Positions 1-8,403 of a DNA stretch of 34,772 bases are shown here, piece after piece (position 1 is the stretch's first letter; every line of letters starts with the position of its first letter). Both the position numbers and the translations under genes were made by a program. Source of the stretch: Schoenoplectus triqueter (taxonomy: Eukaryota > Streptophyta > Magnoliopsida > Poales > Cyperaceae); contig CAXKVV010001161.1 in NCBI GenBank assembly GCA_964058805.1, positions 1 through 34,772 on the forward strand, written 5' to 3'. The notes below the pieces were generated by a model. That model was given only the letters and a program-made list of their open reading frames with translations. It made no database searches and was not told the origin of the DNA.

Positions 1-180
1 GTTAGTGACTTTTAAGAGTATATTATATATTATGAAGTTTCACAATTTCAGTCATGAACTCGGAATGATTCATAAATTTAAATACTCAAGGAAACAAAAT
101 ATCGTTTAAATATTCAATTCATGAACAAAGCTTTATATAACCAATTTGTCATATTATTGACTTCAAGATTATTACAAACT

Positions 181-184
<4 letters not shown>
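1..184 (-). mobile_element. LTR end (same family as 31783-33783), cut by window edge
   Basis: Bases 1-184 match 33600-33783, the edge of the complete 2-kb LTR near the other end of the window, with a few substitutions and small indels. The boundary ends in CTAACA at 179-184, the same terminal hexamer as the other copy, and passes directly into a TA tract, so the element inserted into or beside (TA)n. In the orientation inferred for this LTR (minus; see 31783-33783) this is the start of U3. Whether it is a solo LTR or one end of a full retrotransposon lies outside the window. Confidence 0.85.
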
Positions 185-211
<27 letters not shown>

Positions 212-212
212 G
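185..212. repeat. (TA)n microsatellite
   Basis: An alternating AT run separates the LTR end from hairpin element B2. It is the first of many TA tracts that punctuate the element cluster up to 3917. Confidence 0.9.
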
Positions 213-475
213 TAAAAATACTATGAGATTAAGCTCACGGAGGCCTTCCGTGAGGTTAACTCAAAAAGTATATCAAATCATCTCCAAATTTTAATTTATC
301 ATACTCATTAAATTCTTTATATGAAAATCTTGTGGGATGCAAAAATTTAGAGTGTTTTGAGCTTTTTAAGTCATCATTTTTAATTTTTGAAAATCAACTC
401 TAAAAATAATAATAAAATATTTAATGTTTGAATATCATTTTTAAAATATAATATAATAAATTTAGAGTGTTTTGA
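213..475. mobile_element. Family B foldback element, left half only (B2)
   Basis: This starts with TAAAAATACTATGAG and carries the subterminal palindrome GGAGGCCTTCC. It follows the left half of the complete copy B1 (3072-3450) almost base for base through the TGTGGGATGC and GAGTGTTTTGAGCT blocks. The right arm expected of a B element is absent. Near 459-480 the sequence passes into a family C arm (next entry), so this is half of a chimera rather than a simple truncation. Confidence 0.7.
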
Positions 476-790
476 GCTTAATAAAATCTTTTTATTATAA
501 TCTTATAGAATACTATTTTTTATCATATTTAGGGCTAGTTTACTATGCTTAAAGGTTTTTTAGAAAGTAAGCATTTTTGACATATAATTTTTATTATTTT
601 AGAGTTATCTTTCAAAAATCATTAAGCGTAGTAAATTAATTCCAAACACAATAAAAATTAGTATTATATAAGATTATGATATAAATATTTTATTAAGTTA
701 TTTAAATTAAAATTTTGAGCATCAAAAATTTAAATTTGGACTAGTAGCGTTTTGGCCGAAGTGCTACTGTGAAAGTAGAATAGACAAACT
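476..790. mobile_element. Family C foldback element, right part (C2)
   Basis: The reverse complement of the right end (about 700-790) matches the left end of C1 (2243 onward), including the blocks TAGCACTTCGGCC and GTCCAAATTT. The interior shows the same mirrored arms around AAAATTAGTATT. The outermost left terminus is missing; family B sequence replaces it. It ends at a (TA)n(GA)n tract. Confidence 0.7.
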
Positions 791-878
791 ATATATATAT
801 AAATATGGAGAGAGAGAGAGACTATATGTATATATATATAGAGAGAGAGAGACTATATGTATATATATAGAGAGAGAG
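791..878. repeat. Compound (TA)n/(GA)n microsatellite
   Basis: Three alternating blocks of TATATA and GAGAGAGA with a repeated ACTATATGTATATA core separate family C from family D. The block itself repeats in units of about 30 bases. Confidence 0.85.
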
Positions 879-1285
879 ATGTGTATTATGGTGTTTTGTA
901 AAGCAAAATATCCATATTGTTTTGGAGTGAGATTTAATATTTCGAGATCTCAAATGGTCAATCTAATTTGCTCAATACTTTCTTCATATTAAAATCTTAC
1001 GTGATATTAAAAGTCATGATTTTTTGAGCTTTCTAACTATTTTTAAAATTATTTTTAAAATAAGCCTTGAAATAGGCTATTTTTTTATGTTAAACAAGAT
1101 TGATTTTAAAAATAATTTAGAAAATAACTATAAAGCTCAAAAAAATATAAAATTTAATATCCCACAAGATTTTCATATGAATAAATTATTGAGCAACTTA
1201 GATTGACTATTTAAGACTTCGAGATATTAAATCTCACCCCAAAACAGTATGGATGTTTTACTTTGCAAATCACCATACACACATC
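879..1285. mobile_element. Family D foldback element
   Basis: A hairpin-type element of about 407 bp. The left end GATGTGTATTATGGTG mirrors the right end CACCATACACACATC, and the arms stay complementary through TGAGATTTAATAT and the central TTTTTAAAATTATTTTTAAA. It lacks convincing coding sequence: a 60-codon open frame at 1024-1206 runs through the hairpin and is AT-driven. It follows a GA tract on its left. Confidence 0.75.
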
Positions 1286-1386
1286 TAATCCACACAAATT
1301 TTGATGGAGATCTAACGGTTCAAAAGTGCAAAGTAAAAATGAAGTTTACTTTGCAAAATAACGTAACCTAGTTATATATATATATA
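1286..1386. repeat. Partial hairpin-element end plus TA tract
   Basis: A short stretch contains an imperfect inverted repeat, TGCAAAGTAAA ... TTTACTTTGCA, and a TAACGGTTC block resembling the arms of the neighbouring families. It looks like a leftover end of another foldback copy. It is followed by (TA)n at about 1373-1386. Confidence 0.45.
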
Positions 1387-1790
1387 GAGTCCGACTATGG
1401 TGCTTTGCAAAGCACAGAGACATTGTATGCTTTGCGCTCTATTTTTAATTTCAAGTCATAAATAATCGATCCAAATCGTTCAATCTAATTTTCATATCAA
1501 AATCTATTAGTAAACCAAATTTTATATTTTTTAGATTTTTTTTGCTATTTTTTCTGTTGAAGAAAAAATGACTTGATCTGAGAATTCTGATTCATCCAAA
1601 AATAACGGTTTCCCCCCTATCAAAAAAAATAACAAATGAATTCCAAAAAATATAAAATTTGGTTTACTAATAGATTTTGATATGGAGATTAGATTTAGCG
1701 GTTTGGATCAATCATTTCTGACTTAAAATTAATAATAGAGCGCAAAACACACAACGCTATTGTGCTTTGCAAAGCACCATAGCCTAATTC
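1387..1790 (-). mobile_element. Family A foldback element (A1)
   Basis: A hairpin element of about 404 bp. Its left tip reads GAGTCCGACTATGGTG and its right tip CACCATAGCCTAATTC, each carrying the palindrome GTGCTTTGCAAAGCAC or a close variant. Long complementary arms share CGATCCAAATCGTTC and AAATCTATTAGTAAACC. The two tips differ beyond CTATGGTG (AGTCCGA against AATTAGG), which gives the element an orientation; this copy is reversed relative to A3-A6. There is no coding capacity. TA tracts lie on both sides. Confidence 0.8.
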
Positions 1791-1801
1791 TATATATATA
1801 T

Positions 1802-2198
1802 AGTCCGACTATGGTGCTTTGCAAAGCATAAAGACGTTGTGTGCTTTGCGCTCTATTTTTAATTTCAAGTCAGAAATAATCAATCTGAACCGTTCAATCT
1901 AATCTTCATATTAAAATCTATTATTAAACCAAATTTTATACCTTTTAGATTTTTTTTGCTATTTTTTCTAATGAGGAGAAAATGACTTGATCTGAGAATT
2001 CTGATTCATTAAAAAATAACGGGTTTTCCCCTATCGAAGAAAATATCAAATGAATTTCAAAAAATATAAAATTTGGTTTACTAATAGATTTAGATAAGGA
2101 GATTAGATTGAGCGGTTTATATCGATCATTTATGAATTAAAATTAATAATAAAATGCAAAGCACACAGTACTTTTGTACTTTACAAAGCATCATAATC
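1802..2198 (-). mobile_element. Family A foldback element (A2)
   Basis: A second family A copy in the same orientation as A1, separated from it only by a short TA run. The left tip AGTCCGACTATGGTGC is intact; the right tip is decayed (CATCATAATC). The internal AAAATGACTTGATCTGAG block at the hairpin loop is conserved between A1, A2 and the copies 18 kb away. Confidence 0.8.

Positions 2199-2242
<44 letters not shown>
2199..2242. repeat. (TA)n(GA)n microsatellite
   Basis: A TA run turns into a GA run (2226-2242) exactly between elements A2 and C1, the same arrangement as at 791-878, 3451-3485 and 20464-20520. Confidence 0.9.
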
Positions 2243-2243
<1 letters not shown>

Positions 2244-2578
2244 TTTATCTATTGTGCTTCCAGTAGCACTTTAGCCGAAACACTATCAGTCCAAATTTTA
2301 ATTTTTGATACTCAATTTTTTTAATTTAAATAAATCAATAAAATATTTATATCATAATATTATAGAATACTAATTTTTATTGTATTTGGAATTAATTTAC
2401 TATGCTTAGATTTTTGAAAGATAGCCATAAAATAATAAAATTTATATGTCAAAAATGCTTACTTTCTAAAAATCATTAAGTATAGTAAACTAACTTCAAA
2501 TACGATAAAAATTAGTATTCTATAAGATTATGATATAAAGATTTTATCGAGCTACTTAAATTAAAATTTTGAGCATGA
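2243..2578. mobile_element. Family C foldback element (C1), right tip missing
   Basis: The left tip GTTTATCTATTGTGCTTC and following CAGTAGCACTTTAGCCG are intact. Mirrored arms run around the loop near 2420 (TTTGAAAGATAGCC against TTTCTAAAAATC). At 2578, just inside the right arm (TTTTGAGCAT), homology stops, so roughly the last 75 bases expected from C2 are missing. A GA tract and a second, isolated C tip follow. Confidence 0.7.
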
Positions 2579-2648
2579 ATAGAGAGAGAGAGTTTGTCCA
2601 TTGTGCTTCCAGTAACACTTCAACCGAAAAATGTGTGCTAATGTATAG
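2579..2648. repeat. GA tract and isolated family C tip
   Basis: AGAGAGAGAGAG is followed by GTTTGTCCATTGTGCTTC and CAGTAACACTTCAACCG, which is the outer 40 or so bases of a family C left end in the same direction as C1, with no body attached. The next bases start family E. Confidence 0.65.
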
Positions 2649-3048
2649 ATGTGTGCTAATGTGCTTTATAAAGCACAAAATATTTCATACTCTATGCTTA
2701 TATCGCATGTTTTAAAGTTCAAATGGACGATCCAAACAGTTAAATATAATGTTCATATCAAAATGTACTTGGTGATCAAATTATATATATTTTAAATTTT
2801 TTTGCTATTTATTTAAAGGGATAGAAAATTATTGATATTGAATAGTTCAAAAGATGTCAGAACAATGATTTTTAGCCCTTCAAAAAAATAGTAAAAAAAT
2901 CCAAAAAAAATATGAAATTTGATCACCAAGGAGATTTTGCTATGAAGATCATATTTAACAGTTTGGATTATCCATTTAAATTTTAAAACATGAGATAGAA
3001 GCATGAAGTACGAAGTATTTTATGCTTTATAAAGCACATTACCACACC
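2649..3048. mobile_element. Family E foldback element (E1)
   Basis: A hairpin element of about 400 bp with tips GTGTGCTAATGTGC and GCACATTACCACAC. The tip palindrome is GTGCTTTATAAAGCAC instead of the GTGCTTTGCAAAGCAC of family A. The arms contain CGATCCAAACAGTT and TTCATATCAAAATG, clearly related to family A. A 63-codon minus-strand open frame at 2813-3004 is inside the hairpin and has no recognisable domain. Confidence 0.75.
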
Positions 3049-3071
3049 TCTCTCTCTATATACATATAGAA
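3049..3071. repeat. (CT)n/(TA)n microsatellite
   Basis: A short CTCTCTCTCTATATACATATA tract between E1 and B1, matching the spacers between other elements. Confidence 0.8.
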
Positions 3072-3450
3072 TAAAGATACCATGAGTTTAATCTCACGGA
3101 GGCCTTCCGTGAGATTAACTCAAAAAATATATCAAATCATTTTCAAATTTTAATTTATTATGCTTATTAAATCCTTTATATAAAAATCTTATGGGATGCA
3201 AAAATTTGGAGTGTTTTGAGCTTTTTGAGTCATGATTTTTAATTTTTGAAAATCAGCTCTAAAAATAATAATAAAATATTTAATGTTTGAACATTATTTT
3301 TAAAAATTTAAAACGGTGACTTAAAAAACTCAAAATACTCCAGTTTTTTGCATCCCACAAGATTTTCATATAAAGAATTTAATGAGCATGATAAATTAAA
3401 ATTTGGAGATGATTTGATGTTCTTTTTGAGTTAAACTCACGGTATCTTTA
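3072..3450. mobile_element. Family B foldback element, complete (B1)
   Basis: A 379-bp hairpin element with terminal inverted repeats TAAAGATACCATGAGTTTAA at the left and the matching reverse complement at the right, ending GGTATCTTTA. The arms mirror through AATCATTTTCAAATTTTAAT and TTTGCATCCCACAAG. The left arm alone carries the palindrome GGAGGCCTTCC, so the arms are not exact copies of each other. No coding sequence. Confidence 0.8.
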
Positions 3451-3485
3451 CTCTCTCTCTCTTTATATATATATATAGAGAGAGA
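3451..3485. repeat. (CT)n(TA)n(GA)n microsatellite
   Basis: CTCTCTCTCT, TATATATATATA and GAGAGAGAG follow each other between B1 and F. The tract is itself roughly a palindrome. Confidence 0.9.
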
Positions 3486-3881
3486 GATCTTACGTTGTTT
3501 CGCGAAGCAAATAGGGTTTTACTTGGGTTAAAAAAAATAAAAGTTCAAATTGCCAATCTAATTCACCCAACATAAACTACATATTCAAATCTTTTAGAAT
3601 ACCAAATTTGATTACACTTGGAGCTTTCTAACTATTTTTTCGGATTTTTAAAAATATCTCAAAAATAATAATAAAATAATGATAGATGCACCTACAAATT
3701 TATCATCTTTCAAAAATAAAAAAATAGTTACAAAGTTTAAAAAATAGTAAAATTTGATATTCAATAAGTTTTCAATATTTAGATTATTGTTGACTAATTA
3801 AATTGATATTTTGAGTTTTCGGAATATGAGATTTGAAACTAAAACAAAACGTATTTTTACTTCGTGAAGCACCGTAAGGTC

Positions 3882-3884
<3 letters not shown>
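3486..3884. mobile_element. Family F foldback element
   Basis: A hairpin element of about 399 bp. The tips GATCTTACGTTGTTTCGC and GAAGCACCGTAAGGTC mirror each other, and the tip palindrome here is TTCGCGAA (left) and CTTCGTGAAG (right). The arms mirror around the loop at about 3680. It is related in plan, but not closely in sequence, to families A, D and E. Confidence 0.75.

Positions 3885-3917
<33 letters not shown>
3885..3917. repeat. (TA)n microsatellite
   Basis: Sixteen or so TA units directly follow the right tip of family F. Confidence 0.9.
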
Positions 3918-3920
<3 letters not shown>

Positions 3921-4124
3921 TTAAATATGAATAATAAAATCCTAAATTAAATTTGTATTTGTATTATTTTTTTTAGGGATGCAAATCAGATACGATTTTT
4001 AATTTCGTAAAATCAGATACGAATGTTCTGTAAAAATCAGATACGAATGTAAATAATTAATATTTAAATATGATATATTTATAAATAATTCTTAAATATA
4101 GAATGGACAAAGCGAATACAATCC
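3918..4124. other. AT-rich stretch, no gene seen
   Basis: The only structure seen is a short direct repeat of AAATCAGATACGAATGT at about 4009 and 4035, with a related AAATCAGATACG at 3977. No reading frame of note. Confidence 0.5.
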
Positions 4125-4134
4125 GCTCGTTTAC

Positions 4135-4561
4135 AGGGGCGGACCCAATATAATCCAGGGGGGCACGTGCCCCTCTGGATTTTGAAAAATAATGTTTTTC
4201 GGTAATGTTTTCGGTAATTGCCCCCCCCCCCCCCGGAAATTTTTTTTGCCCCCCCTGAATTGTCTGGTTATTTTTATTGAGAAAAAAATTATTTAATACC
4301 GTGCATAATGAAATAATTATGCAAAGATATCAAAATATAAAGTTACTTAGTCGAAAACTTTGTTCATCAACTTGATTATCTTTATTTTATTATTATTTTA
4401 ATATATAAAATATTATTATTTAAAAAAAAAATTATTAGTTAAGTATATATATTAAATTATTAATTTTTTTATTTAGTACCCGATTAGTTAATGGGTTTGA
4501 ACCCGATAAGCCATTACAATCCGATAATTGCCCCCCTAATCAAAATCCTAGATCCGCCACC
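4135..4561. mobile_element. Short non-autonomous DNA transposon, GGCGGA ends
   Basis: A 427-bp element with short imperfect terminal repeats (AGGGGCGGA at the left, TCCGCCACC at the right), flanked by a perfect 10-bp direct repeat GCTCGTTTAC at 4125-4134 and 4562-4571. Near each end is a run of C or G, including 14 consecutive C at 4221-4234. The end type and 9-11 bp duplication suggest a Mutator-like origin, but the superfamily is inferred. No coding capacity. Confidence 0.8.
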
Positions 4562-4571
4562 GCTCGTTTAC

Positions 4572-5478
4572 ACTCTTGACTCACAAGTCGTAAGTTTTTT
4601 TATGCAGACCTAGTCAAATATACGCAAGGTCAGGTAGTCAATCATTTTTAGTTTCAGCTTGCAACCTTTTGTGCTCTTCTCATTGGCATACTAACTCAAC
4701 TTAAACAAAATGAAAAGATCATTGAAAAGAAAATAAGAAATTAAAATCTTCACGTCGAACTTTATTGTTTCTATAAGAAAAATAAAATCTTCGCGAAGCA
4801 TCATATATTCACTCTCTTTTTCTCTCACTATATATTAATATTTTGTCATTGCGTTGTTATGGTGATGTCTTTTAAAAATATAAAAATTCATATCTTCATA
4901 TGAAAAAAAAAGAAATAAAAATGAAGAAAATTTAGTAATTAATGTAAATTAAATGTAGAATTAAGAGGAAAGTTAACATTAAAATTTAAGAAAAGTTAAA
5001 ATCCATAATTGATGACAATCTAAAAAAAATAAAATAGAGCAATTGTACTCCTAAATTATACAATATTTCGTGTAATAATCAAAATTAAGAGAAAATTATA
5101 ACTTCAACACAAATGGTCATAGAGATAGTAACATTATTTGACGAATAGCACAATTCGATGATTAATATTAGCTTTAAAAATTTAATAAAAAATCTAAACC
5201 GTTGTAGAATCAGAATACGTGTTTAATAAAAAGGAGAGATAGAGATACGTTGTTCCATGACTGCTGCTGATCAATTCTGTCAAGGAAATCGATTAATACA
5301 ACTTGTAATAACTTCAATTGCATATATATGTAGTAAAATTGTTGTATCTACATAGCCACCAAACGCATTAGATCCATCGATAGTGTGTAACAGAGTGAAC
5401 CATGTGATATAATTGTACATACTATGTATCTAGCCATTGTACTTCAGTATAATGCTTATTATATATGTCCTGGTTAGA
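4572..5478. other. AT-rich intergenic stretch, no gene seen
   Basis: About 900 bases with no open frame of note, no clear inverted repeat and no recognisable element end. It may hold decayed repeats that cannot be classified by eye. Confidence 0.5.
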
Positions 5479-5880
5479 ATTAGGCTATGGTATTTTGAAA
5501 AGACAAAAGCGTTGTGTATTTTACGCTCTATTTTTAATTTTAAGTCAAAAACGATCGATCCAAATCGCTCAATTTAATCTTCATATCAAAATCTATTAGT
5601 AAATCAAATTTTATATTTTTTGAAATTTATTTATAATTTTTTTGGATAGTGATAAAACCATCATTTTTGGATGAATCAGAATTCTCAGATCAAGTCATTT
5701 TTCTCCTCATCAGAAAAAATAGCAAAAAAATTCTAAAAAATATAAAATTTGGTTTACTAATAGATTTTTATATGAAAATTAGATTGAACGGTTCAGAACG
5801 ATTATTTCTAACTTAAAATTAAAAATAGAACGCAAAACACACAACGCCTTTGTGCTTTGCAAAACACCATAGTCGGACTC
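5479..5880 (+). mobile_element. Family A foldback element (A3)
   Basis: A 402-bp copy with the left tip ATTAGGCTATGG and right tip CACCATAGTCGGACTC, opposite in orientation to A1 and A2. The loop-side block GAATTCTCAGATCAAGTCAT is conserved. The left tip palindrome has decayed (GTATTTTGAAAAGAC) while the right keeps GTGCTTTGCAAAACAC. Confidence 0.8.
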
Positions 5881-5886
5881 GTCCTG

Positions 5887-5888
<2 letters not shown>

Positions 5889-5966
<78 letters not shown>
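5889..5966. repeat. Long pure (TA)39 microsatellite
   Basis: Seventy-eight uninterrupted alternating T and A bases lie eight bases after the right end of A3. It is the longest pure dinucleotide run in the window. Confidence 0.95.
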
Positions 5967-5969
<3 letters not shown>

Positions 5970-6130
5970 TGCATGGCATGCATCAATTATATCAAAGTTG
6001 AATAATCGGTAAATTACTGGTAAAAATAAAGGCTTTTATCGGATGAATGCCAGAAAAAGTATATCCAATACCCAACTGTACAGAACTTTTAGAGTTCCAT
6101 TTAACTTCGCAAATATATAGACAAAGACAT

Positions 6131-6376
6131 ATCCCTTGTTTGGCAGCTGTAGCAGAGATGTTTTAAACACTTTAAAACGTTTTAAACTTGAGCGATTAAA
6201 CATAAAATAAAGTGAAAGCATCTTCATACATGACTTAAAATTAAGTCGACTAATTTTTTTCTTTAAATATTTTTTATCCAAATTATTTTATCTATTTACT
6301 TTACTATCATCAAACATTACTGTTTTAAGATGATTTAATATTTTTACTTCATTTTAACTTTACTAGGCAAACGAGA
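6131..6376. mobile_element. Possible MITE, decayed
   Basis: The left side ATCCCTTGTTTGGCA and right side GGCAAACGAGATAT are imperfect inverted repeats of the CTTGTTTGGCA type common at the ends of plant MITEs, about 245 bp apart. The interior has GTTTTAAAC palindromes. A target duplication is not clear (only TAT on both sides). An 81-codon minus-strand open frame (6036-6281) overlaps the left part but shows no recognisable domain and is probably chance. Confidence 0.35.
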
Positions 6377-6552
6377 TATATACATAGCAGTATTATTATT
6401 CCGTGAAAGTCAAAAAAACAAAAACTAATTTAACATCAGAGTAAAAAATTAAAGTACTGTATCTTGCTAACCATCACAAATAGATCTGATGGCAAAAAAG
6501 GGCGAAAAGAAACAAATCAAAAGCTTTGGAAAAACAAGGTTTTGTCGACAGG
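6377..6552 (-). other. Presumed 3' untranslated region of the COL gene
   Basis: Sequence just downstream of the stop codon. No exact AATAAA is visible on the minus strand in this interval, so the cleavage site cannot be placed. No other feature seen. Confidence 0.4.
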
Positions 6553-8085
6553 TTAAGCATGCGATGAAGGCCGCTTGACAAATCGTCCCTTCATCCTGGG
6601 CCGTTTCTCGGCGTTGAGTTTTCGCACCTCATACCGGATCTTCTTTGAGAAGAGCCTTGTTCTTCTCTTTTCTCTATATCTTGAGACTCTTGCCTCTCTT
6701 CCGCCATCCAATCCTGACCGTGCGGTTTTTGTTTTGTCAGACCCGTGTGTCCCAGCTCCTCCGGTCCTTCCACTTCCCATCCATATTCCCTACATTCATT
6801 TCGTAGAATCTCATGATCAGTCTGACTGTCTGAACACAATTATGTAACTTAAGGAGAACTTTTGGATGCAATAAAATTAATGGTTACGTCATTAATTCAT
6901 TGGTTACACCAATTGCACCACTTTTTATCTAGTACAATACTATTGTACTCAATGAAATCATCATTTTGTTAACAAAATTAATATATATTGACAACACTAT
7001 CAGGATCCCAGCTATTGCCTGTCTTGACAAATCGAGCAATGCAATGAATGGAATTTGAGCTATTTAAGTTTAATTGAACTTATGAAACTTACTGAGTAAT
7101 CAGGCCAGCAATCATCCAGCAGGGCCTGCGGTCGTTCACCGTCCGTCCAAGGAGAACGTCCCCAGCTCGCAATTATTGCCTCGTAATTGAGGTTCAAATC
7201 AATTTTCTTATGCTGCATATATGGTGTCACTTCATGACTTGTCATATCGCGTACTGCGATTTTCTCCTCCTCTTTCTCCAAAGTCATAGGGGACCCACAA
7301 TCGAAATCCATATCCAACATTTCACCGGAAACCTCGGCCTCCAACAGGTCTGATCCATATAGTACCTTGTCAACTCCACCATTATCTGTCTCCAATTTTA
7401 TGTTGGCACCATCTATCTTGTCTGGCGACTCAACCAATCCAAGCGACTCCATATCAAAAGAGTCATCAATATTCTGCCCTAGTAATGCCTCCATGTCGGC
7501 TGCAAACTCATTCAGCTCCGCATCAGATGGCATGAAATTCATCACTATACTATCATTTATAGTAGGAGAGACATTGAATTGGGATGACACAGGAGCAAAT
7601 TTGACTGCATCGTCCTCGATTTCCCCTTTGGAAGAATTATTGGAGTCTTCCAAAGGCGGAGGCGAGCAGAACTCTGCCAAATTGGGGTCAATTAATATCG
7701 GCACACGGTATAAGAAGTGCTCCTCTCCTTTGTTCTCATCCGATGATTCGGCAGACTCTGGCACACTCCGACGTGACATGGCTCCGTTTTTCCTGCGTGG
7801 GGTCCTTGCCTTGCGTGTGTACCAGGCAGGAACCACCAGTTCTTCAACCTTTGCCAGAGTTGACGACGGTAAAGAGGGAGAAGAAACTCTAAGTCGAAGC
7901 CGCTCATGGCGACGTGCAAGAGGGTTAGCTGAGTGCACTGATGTGTCACAGCTCTGACAGAGGAACGCATCATCAGCAGCACAGTACCATCTGGCACGCC
8001 GGCGAAGGCAGCCATCGCATGCTCGAGCCGTCTTTCCTCCTACAGCGCCAGCGACTTTCTCCTTCTCCCTGCTACTCACGCCCAT
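6553..8085 (-). CDS. COL16-like: CONSTANS-LIKE B-box/CCT transcription regulator, COL16/BBX14-17 type (two exons: 8085-7093 and 6789-6553)
   Basis: The spliced product is 409 residues. Residues 20-65 form one B-box: C23, C26, C35, D38, C43, C46, H51 and H60 fit CX2CX8CX2DXAXLCX2CDX3HX8H exactly. A basic linker (90-106) follows. The acidic middle (about 120-331) carries FLYRVPI at 125-131, [17 protein letters not shown] at 293-309 and DDCWPD at 324-329, typical of the group. Residues 362-404 are a CCT domain ([17 protein letters not shown], then [19 protein letters not shown] and VKR). A single B-box plus CCT identifies group III BBX proteins. These nuclear proteins contact DNA or NF-Y partners through CCT and use the B-box for protein contacts; relatives affect chlorophyll level, plastid signalling and light responses. 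The ATG at 8085-8083 is supported by an in-frame TAG at 8118-8116. Both exons are open and all zinc ligands are present, so it looks functional. The exact BBX14/15/16/17 orthologue cannot be assigned here. Confidence 0.95.
6790..7092 (-). other. Phase-0 intron of the COL gene
   Basis: A 303-base AT-rich intron. The donor is TCA|GTAAGT with GT at 7092-7091, following codon 331 (serine); the acceptor is TGTAG|G with AG at 6791-6790. Exon 2 then reads GIWMGSG in frame into the CCT domain. An in-frame TAG overlapping the acceptor excludes any upstream phase-0 acceptor, so this splice choice is well constrained. Its position just before the CCT domain matches known COL16-type genes. A possible branch-point CTGAT lies about 30 bases upstream of the acceptor. 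Confidence 0.9.
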
Positions 8086-8170
8086 CAGTACGAGCTTTCG
8101 TTCAAATTTTACTAGCTAGCTTTTTTTTTTTAAATTTTCAGTTAGAAATATCATTGAGCTTTTTCATGTT

Positions 8171-8179
8171 TTATATATA
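8171..8179 (-). promoter_or_regulatory. Probable TATA box of the COL gene
   Basis: On the minus strand the sequence reads TATATATAA about 90 bases upstream of the ATG. Transcription would start near 8140, giving a 5' leader of roughly 55 bases. The surrounding DNA is AT-rich, so this rests on position as much as on sequence. Confidence 0.5.
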
Positions 8180-8202
8180 TGTAAGACTTAGAAGTTAGAA
8201 GC

Positions 8203-8403
8203 CTAGGGGCTTTGATGGTGTCCCACCGTTGCGCTTTTTGTACTTTTTGCCACAGTTGTTGTAATGTTGACATCGTCTCCATTTGTTAGTTTGTACGGAG
8301 AGATCAGATTCAGTATTTCTTCATTCATAGCAGAAACATTAATTATAACCTCTGAAAAGTTAAAATCTTTTCTGCAACATGAAAGATTGTAGTCAATCGG
8401 CAT
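8203..8403 (-). other. 66-codon open frame upstream of the COL gene (uncertain)
   Basis: A complete open frame on the same strand as the COL gene, ending 117 bases before its ATG. The predicted peptide is not low-complexity (it contains MNEEILNLISPYKLTNGDD), but no family is recognised. It would be an upstream ORF only if transcription begins beyond 8403 rather than at the TATA box near 8175; it could also be a fragment of a lost exon or chance. Confidence 0.2.

Noticed and set aside
213..3917. Spaced repeats as a CRISPR-like or satellite array
   Set aside because: Units are mirrored hairpins from different families with unlike sequence and length, not direct repeats with unique spacers; the setting is a plant nuclear genome.
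5779..5979. Open frame encoding repeated Ile-Tyr
   Set aside because: It is a translation of the (TA)39 tract and of a family A hairpin arm. The same applies to 22137-22346.
6575..6847. Open frames overlapping exon 2 (plus 6575-6847, minus 6591-6839)
   Set aside because: Shadow frames of the CCT exon. The true frame is fixed by the phase-0 splice and the conserved CCT residues.
7367..7957. 196-codon plus-strand open frame
   Set aside because: It is antisense to exon 1 of the COL gene, which has a complete B-box and splice signals; the antisense frame has no domain.
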